A stretch of DNA of 5,205 bases from the NCBI GenBank assembly GCA_964407525.1, contig CAYOWC010000336.1:1-5205 (forward strand). Direction: 5' to 3'. The stretch's first letter is position 1; every line of letters begins with the position of its first letter. The notes under the pieces were generated by a model. That model was given only the letters and a program-made list of their open reading frames with translations, was not told the origin of the DNA and ran no database searches. A program made the translations under genes and the position numbers. This DNA is from DUZB01 sp964407525. Its GTDB lineage: Bacteria; Desulfobacterota; DSM-4660; Desulfatiglandales; Desulfatiglandaceae. This document shows, piece after piece, positions 1 through 5,205 of the stretch.

Positions 1-1
1 G

Positions 2-1630
2 CCCTGTCTCCGGATTTTTCTCCACAAACATCCTGAGCCATTCATCTTCAGAATAAGGGTTGAAATCTTTCACCCCGAGCCGTTCTGCCAGGTCGGTTAT
101 AATATCAAAATCAGACTTGCACTCGCCCAGTGGTTCGATGGCGCGGTTCACAAACGTGTAGTAGGGGCCCGAGGGCCACGGACGGGTCAGGTCGCTCCTT
201 TCGGCCGCACTGGTTACCGGCAGGACCAGGTCGGCGTACTTGGCCTGTGGGGTCATGAACAGCTCGTTGACGGCAAAAAACTCAAGCTTTTTAAGGGCTC
301 GCGCTGCCTTGTTGCTGTTCCCTGTCTGATTCAGGTAGTTGTTGCACATGGACCACATCATTCTGATGTCCGATGGATACCCTCCCTCTTTGCCCTTGAG
401 GATGGCGTCAAAGATCTTGTTTATGTGTACCCGTTTTGCCACCCTGACGCCGATGTCGAGGGTGCCCTTCACTTTAGGCCCATCCAGTTCAAAAGGGTTT
501 TTCCCCGGAGGTATGGCAGACATGCGAAACATATGTCCCACCGGGATGCCCATCAGACCGCCCCCTGCACTGCCGCCCCGCCGGCCCACGTTTCCGGTCA
601 TGGCACACAATGTCATTGCGCACCGGTTATACTGCTCGCCCATGGCACTCCTGGCCGGGCCCTGGCAGTCCATCAGCGCCGCCGGACGGGTGGTAGCGTA
701 GTCTCGGGCCAGCCGCTCAATAGTAGATGCGTTTACACCCGAAATTTCGGCAGCCCAGGCGGGGGTCTTTTCGACCCCGTCCTCCAGGCCCATGACATAC
801 TGTTCGAATTTGTCGAATCCTGTTGTGTATTTATCGAGAAAGGTCTGATCGTGGAGATTCTCCCGGATCATAACGTTGGCCATTGCCGCCATCATAGCTG
901 TATCCGTGCCGGGAAAGATGGGAATCCATTCATCAGCTACCGTTGCCGCAGTATCGTGGTACCTCGGATCTATTGAGATGATCCTGGCGCCGTTCTCTTT
1001 GGCCTTGATCAGATGATACATGGTATTGGTGCCGGAAATCATCCGGGCAGGGTCCCAGCCCCAGAGGATTATCAATTTTGAGTGGAGCATGTCTTCCCTG
1101 CTGTGACCGACCATGACCGAGCCGTATTGGACGAGTGAGGCCCAGACCGCTCCCTCGGAAGAAATGTTTCCGTAATGGGTTACATACCCTCCGAATTGGG
1201 CCAGAAGTCGAGAAGCAGCAAACCCCGGGTTATGAAGACTGGCTAAGTAACCACCGCCGGTAGCAAGAAAGATTCCCTCGTTCCCGTAGGTCTCCTTGAC
1301 CCTTATTAACTCACCGGCTAACATGTCATAGGCCTCGTCCCAGGAAATCCGTTCGAACTTCCCCTCACCCCTGGCGCCCGTCCTTTTTTGGGGAACCATG
1401 AGCCGTTCCGGGTGGTGGACCATCTGGCGGTAGGCCCGGCACCTGAGGCAGGTTCTGAGTTGACCGGGCTCGGAGAAGTCGTCGCCTTCGACCCGGATGA
1501 TTGTGTTATCTTTAACGTGCAGCCTGAGAGGGCATCTGCCACCGCAGTCGAAGGTGGATGTGGTCCGGACGATTCTCACCGCCCCGCCGTTGATATTCGG
1601 GCCGGGTTTTTCGATCAGATTGTTTTCCAT
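2..1630 (-). CDS. Molybdopterin oxidoreductase, DmsA-like catalytic subunit (C-terminus beyond left edge)
   Basis: Catalytic subunit of the DMSO reductase (Mo/W-bisPGD) family; 543 residues are visible of a family usually about 700-800 long, so the C-terminal cofactor-binding domain is outside the window. Seen: an N-terminal iron-sulfur motif with Cys29, Cys33 and Cys61 (CGGRCPLRLHV, then TCLRCRAYR), the family block RTGARGEGKFERISWDEA (83-100), a GNISSEGA loop (154-161) whose Ser157 or Ser158 sits where DmsA has its serine molybdenum ligand, WGWDPAR (190-196), IDPRYHDTAA (220-229), EWIPIFPGTDTA (234-245), GNVGRRGG (346-353) and a late AKYADLVLPVTSAAERSD block (463-480). The start is firm: ATG preceded by GGAGAA at 6 bases, with an in-frame TAA at 1664-1666 and no earlier ATG. 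No twin-arginine signal is present, so the enzyme is probably cytoplasmic, unlike E. coli DmsA. Oddities: Ser25 stands at the expected first cluster cysteine, and Cys64 replaces the usual glycine. The substrate is unknown; DMSO/TMAO-type reductase or a hydroxytransferase-like relative are options. No [4Fe-4S] or membrane partner is visible. Confidence 0.93.
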   Translation of the reverse strand, partial: MENNLIEKPGPNINGGAVRIVRTTSTFDCGGRCPLRLHVKDNTIIRVEGDDFSEPGQLRTCLRCRAYRQMVHHPERLMVPQKRTGARGEGKFERISWDEAYDMLAGELIRVKETYGNEGIFLATGGGYLASLHNPGFAASRLLAQFGGYVTHYGNISSEGAVWASLVQYGSVMVGHSREDMLHSKLIILWGWDPARMISGTNTMYHLIKAKENGARIISIDPRYHDTAATVADEWIPIFPGTDTAMMAAMANVMIRENLHDQTFLDKYTTGFDKFEQYVMGLEDGVEKTPAWAAEISGVNASTIERLARDYATTRPAALMDCQGPARSAMGEQYNRCAMTLCAMTGNVGRRGGSAGGGLMGIPVGHMFRMSAIPPGKNPFELDGPKVKGTLDIGVRVAKRVHINKIFDAILKGKEGGYPSDIRMMWSMCNNYLNQTGNSNKAARALKKLEFFAVNELFMTPQAKYADLVLPVTSAAERSDLTRPWPSGPYYTFVNRAIEPLGECKSDFDIITDLAERLGVKDFNPYSEDEWLRMFVEKNPETG

Positions 1631-1634
1631 TGTC

Positions 1635-1640
1635 TTCTCC
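1635..1640 (-). promoter_or_regulatory. Ribosome binding site of the molybdoenzyme gene
   Basis: On the minus strand the sequence reads GGAGAA, with GGAG ending 6 bases before the ATG at 1630. This fixes the start codon and rules out an undetected N-terminal export signal. Confidence 0.8.
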
Positions 1641-1674
1641 AATACAGAATTGTTGAGCCTCTTTTATAGATGGA

Positions 1675-1703
1675 ATAATAGTAAAATCCGAATATTTTGT
1701 CGA
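1675..1703 (-). promoter_or_regulatory. Sigma70-type promoter for the molybdoenzyme gene
   Basis: On the minus strand, -35 TCGACA (1703-1698, 5 of 6 consensus) is followed by a 17-base spacer and -10 TATTAT (1680-1675, 5 of 6). Transcription would begin near 1668, giving a leader of about 38 bases. The AT-rich spacer contains a short inverted repeat, AAAAT/ATTTT (1683-1687 and 1694-1698), which could be an operator but is weak. The spacing and two good boxes make this a credible vegetative promoter; no start-site data support it. Confidence 0.6.
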
Positions 1704-1713
1704 GACTATTTGA

Positions 1714-1824
1714 ACTTTTTGGATTTGGTATGAAAGGGGTGGTGAGGATAGAGCCTCTGATCAACTCAAGGCATTAAAGCAGCTGTTAAGCGATCTGAAA
1801 GCGGGCAAGACCCCTAATGCTTGA
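1714..1824 (+). pseudogene. Possible 3' remnant of a small gene
   Basis: Between a TGA at 1711-1713 and a TGA at 1822-1824 one frame is open for 36 codons and ends in a peptide that looks natural: a hydrophilic, amphipathic helix-like tail LKALKQLLSDLKAGK followed by TPNA. It has no ATG, GTG or TTG in frame, so it cannot be a complete gene as it stands. It may be the tail of a gene whose front was lost or frameshifted. The alternative is chance, since a 36-codon open stretch is not rare. I recognise no family. Confidence 0.25.
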
Positions 1825-1882
1825 TTTATCATCCCGGACAGGATAATTTGTGGTTACACTTTGACATATCTTGGGAATTTTC

Positions 1883-1890
1883 GGAAGGAG
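1883..1890 (+). promoter_or_regulatory. Ribosome binding site that selects a TTG start
   Basis: GGAAGGAG is a strong Shine-Dalgarno sequence ending 6 bases before TTG at 1897-1899. The only other in-frame candidate, TTG at 1861, has no such site ahead of it, and its first 12 codons would run through this RBS. The TTG at 1897 is therefore preferred. Confidence 0.75.
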
Positions 1891-1896
1891 AACCAG

Positions 1897-3327
1897 TTGA
1901 ATCCATTCACCGGAAGGCTTTTGGGATATATTTGTCTCAGCCTCTTTCTTGCTTTTGTTGCCGGTCCTTATACCGCAGAGAAGGAGGTTTCGAAGACCGA
2001 GCCGGCTGTTTATCTATCGGCTGTGGCGTTGAGCAACTCAGCACAAAGAGCTGCCTGTTCAGAAGGGTTGAAAAGTGTCAGTGAAGAGGACCTGAAGCCT
2101 TTTCCCCAGATAAGAAAGGCCGTATCGTTTCTGAGTCATTCTCTTTTAGAGACCAACCAGGTGAGTCTTTACGGCGGGAATCTGGAGGCTTTTATCAAAC
2201 GGAAGCTGGGCCGATCTCAAAGAGCGTTCTGTTTTGAGTACGGCGGAAAAACTTTTAAACTTGTCTGGTTGATCATCCGGGATATGGGAACATTATATCT
2301 GGTTGGCCTGAGTGAACCGCCTCCTGTTCCTTCCCTTGCCGAATCAAAACTTTCTGAATACCCCGGGATGGCGTTCTATTTTAAGAATCTGGAGGAGACG
2401 GCACAATCGCTAAAAGACCCCGAACCGAAAAAAGAGGCAGTGCCGCCCAGTTCCCGGTCCGGTGAAAGTATGAAGACTATTGATGACGCAATGAGGCGTT
2501 TCAAACAAATACAACGTCAGGTAGAGAGACAGAGTATGGCCCCCTCAGCTGTCAAAAGGGGCGTCTTTTACAAAAAGGAACGTACAGCGTTGGGCTGGGA
2601 TGAGTGGGTCAGTCTGAACAGGGCTTTGGGCACACGTGAAGAAAATGCCGTTTTTCGAATAGGAGATTATCTGATTATTGGCGCGTCAGAGACTATTCCT
2701 GAAAATGTCACCATAGATATCGGATGGTTTAGAGTTGGAAGATATCTCTTTGCTGCGGTTTTTCTAGGTTTTGGACTTTTTTCCATGAGGGGAGTTTACA
2801 GAAAGCGTCCCGGTATAAACCTCAATCCCGGATGGACTGCTATTATTGGAGATGGAATCTTCATCCTGTTCATCGGTTTTGGGGCCTATTGTTTGGTTGA
2901 ATATTTAATGGGTAAATGTTTTGGCATGACTTCTTTCCTGGGTGATGAGGCAGTGCTGGGAATCTGTTCTATTGGATATTTACCCGTAGCGGCCTTTTGT
3001 GCCCTGTTTTCCGCCAATCAGTTCAGCCAGAGTGTCGAGGTCGCAGAAGATGGTCTTATCCTCCACTATCCGGGTGGGGCTACGGTGTTAACCTGGGAGG
3101 ATATCCAGGGATTTGATTTGAAGGATAGTCACACGGTTGTGGGTCGCGGAGGGACAATGATACCCCGGAAGGTACAAACCAAGCTGACCATTAAGACCGC
3201 CGACGGCATTTCGAGCCTGGTTGAACCTGGATTTAAGGCGACCAAGCGAAAACTGATCCGCACGATTATGGACAAGGCTCCCGAGCGACTTCAACCGGAT
3301 CTGGAGAAGGTGAGCGAGGCGTGGTAG
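1897..3327 (+). CDS. Unassigned membrane protein: N-terminal anchor, large extracytoplasmic part, three further membrane segments, PH-like C-terminal domain
   Basis: 476 residues from the TTG start; I do not recognise the family. Seen: a hydrophobic segment at about 9-24 (LGYICLSLFLAFVAG) acting as signal anchor or signal peptide; about 255 mostly polar residues with a Pro/Lys/Ser-rich linker at about 174-193 dividing them in two; then hydrophobic segments at about 282-299, 315-336 and 352-372; then a soluble tail at about 378-476. The tail alternates short beta-like strands (VEVAEDGLILHYPGG, TWEDIQGFDL, KLTIKTADG) and ends in a helix, a pattern typical of bacterial PH-like domains that follow membrane segments. 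By inference the middle part is extracytoplasmic and the tail cytoplasmic. The overall topology (one anchor, large domain, three helices) recalls TMEM43/DUF1625-type proteins, but no shared motif proves this. It stands alone on its strand and converges with the hydrolase gene across 11 bases. The rare TTG start may limit expression. Confidence 0.85.
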   Translation: MNPFTGRLLGYICLSLFLAFVAGPYTAEKEVSKTEPAVYLSAVALSNSAQRAACSEGLKSVSEEDLKPFPQIRKAVSFLSHSLLETNQVSLYGGNLEAFIKRKLGRSQRAFCFEYGGKTFKLVWLIIRDMGTLYLVGLSEPPPVPSLAESKLSEYPGMAFYFKNLEETAQSLKDPEPKKEAVPPSSRSGESMKTIDDAMRRFKQIQRQVERQSMAPSAVKRGVFYKKERTALGWDEWVSLNRALGTREENAVFRIGDYLIIGASETIPENVTIDIGWFRVGRYLFAAVFLGFGLFSMRGVYRKRPGINLNPGWTAIIGDGIFILFIGFGAYCLVEYLMGKCFGMTSFLGDEAVLGICSIGYLPVAAFCALFSANQFSQSVEVAEDGLILHYPGGATVLTWEDIQGFDLKDSHTVVGRGGTMIPRKVQTKLTIKTADGISSLVEPGFKATKRKLIRTIMDKAPERLQPDLEKVSEAW

Positions 3328-3347
3328 AATGCTACACCCTAAAGGGT
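3328..3347. other. Convergent gene junction
   Basis: Only 11 bases separate the stop of the plus-strand membrane protein (TAG, 3325-3327) from the stop of the minus-strand hydrolase (TAG, 3341-3339). A small palindrome, ACCCT-AA-AGGGT (3336-3347), overlaps the hydrolase stop. Its loop of two bases is too tight and no T-run follows on either strand, so I do not call it a terminator. Transcripts of the two genes may overlap. Confidence 0.6.
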
Positions 3348-4178
3348 CAACGTCGTGGCCTGGGTCAAGGCAAAACAATCCATGTTGATGTGTTTGTCCT
3401 CGTTTAGGGACTTGCATTCCTGGACGATCATATCCTGGTCTTCGTCGTTGCGGTTCTGGTTGTGATGGAAGAGACCTAATGCCTTCACATGGGCTTCCTG
3501 AGCCACGCGCAGGGCGTCCGGATAGGTGGAGTGCCCCCAGCCTTTCGTAATGTGATATTCGTCCCGTGTAAATTCCGCATCGTGAATGAGCAGGTCTGCA
3601 TCCTTTGAAAATTCGACATATTCTTCAACAGGACGTCCGTTTCGATGCTTGCTCCCCAGTTCATTGTCCGTCAGAAATACGAACGATTTTCCTTCCTCCA
3701 CGAATTTGTATCCCATTCCGCCATTGGGATGATTGAGATTGATGGGAAAGATTTCGATGGAGTCGATTTTATAGCCGAGTCGGCACTCAACATCGTAATC
3801 AATGGTGGCCAGAAGGGCATCAAACTGTATGGGAAACAGTGGGGCGCTCATGGCTTTGCTGAGCAGTTTCTGAATATTTCCCTGGGTGCTGGGGCAGCCC
3901 ATCAGGTGAATGATTGCTTCATTATGGTAGATGGGTTTAAAAAAGGGAAACCCCAGAATGTGGTCCAGATGGGAGTGGGTGAAAATGAGATGGTAGTGAA
4001 ATCTTTTTTCATCAAGAAGGTGGTTTCCCAAGCGCCGAATTCCCGACCCGGCGTCCACAATAATGATTTCATCATTTTTACTGCGGATTTCAATGCAAGT
4101 GGTGTCGCCCCCGTATTTGATGTATTCTCGGCCTGAAACGGGAATAGATCCCCTTGCCCCAAAACATCTGATTTGCAT
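3339..4178 (-). CDS. MBL-fold metallo-hydrolase (TaR3-like type)
   Basis: A complete 279-residue metallo-beta-lactamase-fold protein with no signal peptide, so cytoplasmic. Seen: the opening CFGARGSIPVSG (5-16) and YGGDTTCIEI (22-31), then IIVDAGSGIRRLG (39-51), the metal motif THSHLDH (67-73; His68, His70, Asp72, His73), the following ILGFPFFKPIY (74-84), His150 in NLNHPNGG, Asp200 in IHDAEF, His216 in GWGHST and His239 in LFHHNQNR. These are the ligands expected for a two-metal site. The opening and GFPFF blocks are typical of the TaR3-like branch, which is related to RNase Z, PhnP and class II cyclic-nucleotide phosphodiesterases; substrates of that branch are largely unknown. The ATG has AGGAG at 7 bases. 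It is the second gene of an operon with the nucleotide cyclase upstream (11-base gap), which suggests a phosphodiester or cyclic-nucleotide substrate; that is inference from context only. Confidence 0.92.
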   Translation of the reverse strand: MQIRCFGARGSIPVSGREYIKYGGDTTCIEIRSKNDEIIIVDAGSGIRRLGNHLLDEKRFHYHLIFTHSHLDHILGFPFFKPIYHNEAIIHLMGCPSTQGNIQKLLSKAMSAPLFPIQFDALLATIDYDVECRLGYKIDSIEIFPINLNHPNGGMGYKFVEEGKSFVFLTDNELGSKHRNGRPVEEYVEFSKDADLLIHDAEFTRDEYHITKGWGHSTYPDALRVAQEAHVKALGLFHHNQNRNDEDQDMIVQECKSLNEDKHINMDCFALTQATTLTL

Positions 4179-4185
4179 GATCAGA

Positions 4186-4190
4186 CTCCT
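4186..4190 (-). promoter_or_regulatory. Ribosome binding site abutting the upstream stop codon
   Basis: On the minus strand the cyclase ends in TAA and runs directly into the RBS (TAAGGAG), 7 bases before the hydrolase ATG. Ribosomes finishing the cyclase would sit on this site, so the two proteins are probably translationally coupled. Confidence 0.75.
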
Positions 4191-5205
4191 TATTGAACCT
4201 CATTCTTTGTCTGTTGGCGTTGTTCTGAACCGGGGTGAGCCCTTAGCAAGGAATAGACATGCACCGGTTTTTCGATGCCTTTCAAGATGGCGGTTCCTTT
4301 GTCGAATACAGGCCACAGACCATTAATGAGTTTCCGGGTTTCCTCCGCGATGAGGATATCGCCCCCTCTGGCGTGACCGGCCAGGCGGGCAGCCAGATTG
4401 GTCACGTTTCCGCTGGCCGTATAGGTCATTCGGGTGTCGATGGATCCCTTAAACCTTGTCATACCCAGCAGGGCCGTGCCGCAGTGAATTCCCATGTTGA
4501 CCTTCAACGGGTCCATATGGGACGGCAATTCCCGGTTGCACGCCAGGCTTTGCTGGTGAATGTCAAAGGCGGCCTTGATGGAATTTATAGCATTGGTTTT
4601 GATGTCATCCTCTTTAAAGATGATCATCAGGCCGTCTCCGGCGGTTTCATTGATGTCCCCTTTGGATCGATGGATGGGATCCACAAACCTGGAAAACAGC
4701 CTTTCAACAACCTGATTTACTTCCTGTTCCGGCAGTTTGGTGCTGAGCCGGGTGTAGCCTTCAAGGTCAAGAAAAAGAACGCTAACCTCTTTTTCCGCCT
4801 TTTCCTGTCCCAGAAGCGCTGGATCATTTTCAGCCATTTTGAGAACCGATTGGGGGACAAAGGGGGAAATATGACTCAGCATTTTGCCGATGCGCAGTTT
4901 TTCCTCTGTCATTTCCCAGTGCTTTTTGGCGTGCAGTACCACGTTACGGGCTGTTTTCGCAAAGTCCTCGATCAAAAAGAAATCCTTGGGTGTAAAACGG
5001 GTTCCCGGTTTTCCCACCACGCTCACCACCAGCAACACTTCATCCCCCATGAATGCCGGTACCGCAGCCTCCGGCCCCACACGAACCATGGCGCCGTTTT
5101 GCCTTTCGATGGGATCGCTCTCGGGAACTACCACCATCCGCCTCTTTTCCAATGCTTTTTTTATGACCGGGCGACTTCTTTTGCAGGATAAACAGTTCAC
5201 CGGCC
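4190..5205 (-). CDS. GAF-domain class III nucleotide cyclase (N-terminus beyond right edge)
   Basis: Makes a 3',5'-cyclic nucleotide from a nucleoside triphosphate; cytoplasmic as far as visible. Numbering here takes the GTG at 5200 as residue 1, but the frame is open to the window edge and codon 1 is more likely an internal valine. Seen: the C-terminal part of a GAF sensor domain (about 7-92; VPAFMGDEVLLVVSVVG, RFTPKDFFLIEDFA), a coupling helix (about 98-125, ISPFVPQSVL), then the cyclase domain (about 135-320). Metal aspartates are Asp145 (FLDLEGYT) and Asp189 (ETAGDG). The transition-state pair Asn268 and Arg272 (NLAAR) is present, so it should be active. The base-selecting positions are Glu185, where adenylate cyclases have Lys, and Thr259, where they have Asp. 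Glu is the guanylate-type residue, so product identity is open. The end LKGIEKPVHVYSL is usual for the family. A CLSC motif at 3-6 lies in or just before the GAF part. It is the first visible gene of an operon with the MBL hydrolase. Confidence 0.93.
   Translation of the reverse strand, partial: PVNCLSCKRSRPVIKKALEKRRMVVVPESDPIERQNGAMVRVGPEAAVPAFMGDEVLLVVSVVGKPGTRFTPKDFFLIEDFAKTARNVVLHAKKHWEMTEEKLRIGKMLSHISPFVPQSVLKMAENDPALLGQEKAEKEVSVLFLDLEGYTRLSTKLPEQEVNQVVERLFSRFVDPIHRSKGDINETAGDGLMIIFKEDDIKTNAINSIKAAFDIHQQSLACNRELPSHMDPLKVNMGIHCGTALLGMTRFKGSIDTRMTYTASGNVTNLAARLAGHARGGDILIAEETRKLINGLWPVFDKGTAILKGIEKPVHVYSLLRAHPGSEQRQQTKNEVQ

Larger units (their letters stand above)
1631..1896. other. Divergent intergenic region
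   Basis: These 266 bases separate the starts of two divergent genes. The left third is AT-rich and holds the RBS and promoter of the minus-strand gene. The middle (about 1714-1824) reads like coding sequence in one plus frame, described separately. The right part holds the leader and RBS of the plus-strand gene. A possible but weak plus-strand promoter is TTGATT (1821-1826) with GATAAT (1842-1847), where the 15-base spacer is shorter than ideal. No tRNA, riboswitch or strong hairpin was recognised. Confidence 0.7.

Noticed and set aside
339..976. Two overlapping plus-strand open frames in the left part of the window
   Set aside because: Both are antisense to the continuous molybdoenzyme reading frame, which carries conserved family blocks throughout.
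1655..1758. Direct repeat GAGCCTCT at 1655-1662 and 1751-1758
   Set aside because: An 8-base match over about 100 bases can easily arise by chance, and no further flanking identity supports a binding site or attachment site.
1730..1777. Short ATG frame of 15 codons (MKGVVRIEPLINSRH) in the intergenic region
   Set aside because: No convincing ribosome binding site and too short to judge; it has no run of one amino acid that would suggest an attenuator leader.
1861..1866. Perfect -35 hexamer TTGACA just ahead of the membrane protein gene
   Set aside because: A -10 at proper spacing would fall on the ribosome binding site at 1883-1890 and no TATAAT-like sequence is there; also too close to the start codon.
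3336..3347. Palindrome ACCCTAAAGGGT as a bidirectional terminator
   Set aside because: Five-base stem with a two-base loop and no T-run on either strand, so it is not a credible intrinsic terminator.
3645..4136. Plus-strand open frame of 163 codons opposite the hydrolase
   Set aside because: It is antisense to a clear MBL-fold gene with its complete metal motif and shows no domain of its own.
4259..5191. Long plus-strand open frame of 310 codons opposite the cyclase
   Set aside because: It lies wholly antisense to a clear class III cyclase with all catalytic residues, and its translation is low-complexity and unlike a folded protein family.

Overview
The window holds four protein genes in two divergent/convergent arrangements, with no RNA genes, CRISPR arrays or insertion sequences that I can see. 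Two genes run off the window edges. The gene content is a DMSO-reductase-family molybdoenzyme without an export signal, a GAF-class III nucleotide cyclase followed by a metallo-beta-lactamase-fold hydrolase, and an unassigned membrane protein. Together with mid-range GC, this suggests a Gram-negative anaerobe of the deltaproteobacterial (Desulfobacterota) type. That is an inference from gene style, not something the sequence proves.

Layout. Positions 2-1630 (minus) encode the first 543 residues of a DmsA-like molybdopterin oxidoreductase whose C-terminus lies beyond the left edge. It has a good RBS and a near-consensus sigma70-type promoter (1675-1703). Positions 1631-1896 are a divergent intergenic region of 266 bases. 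It holds that promoter, a stretch that may be the tail of a decayed gene (about 1714-1824), and the upstream region of the next gene. Positions 1897-3327 (plus) encode a 476-residue protein with four predicted membrane segments, a large extracytoplasmic part and a C-terminal PH-like cytoplasmic domain; I do not recognise a family. It converges, with an 11-base gap, on a two-gene minus-strand operon: a GAF-class III cyclase (4190-5205, N-terminus beyond the right edge), then an MBL-fold hydrolase (3339-4178), separated by 11 bases with the RBS of the second gene abutting the stop of the first.

How they may work together. The cyclase and hydrolase look transcriptionally and probably translationally coupled, so they may form one signalling module (a sensed input makes a cyclic nucleotide, and the hydrolase acts on it or on another phosphoester). 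The molybdoenzyme is a separate respiratory or redox gene, and its partner subunits, if any, would lie to the left. The points most worth a second look are the altered iron-sulfur ligand set in the molybdoenzyme, the non-adenylate-type specificity residues of the cyclase, its coupling to an MBL hydrolase, and the unassigned membrane protein.
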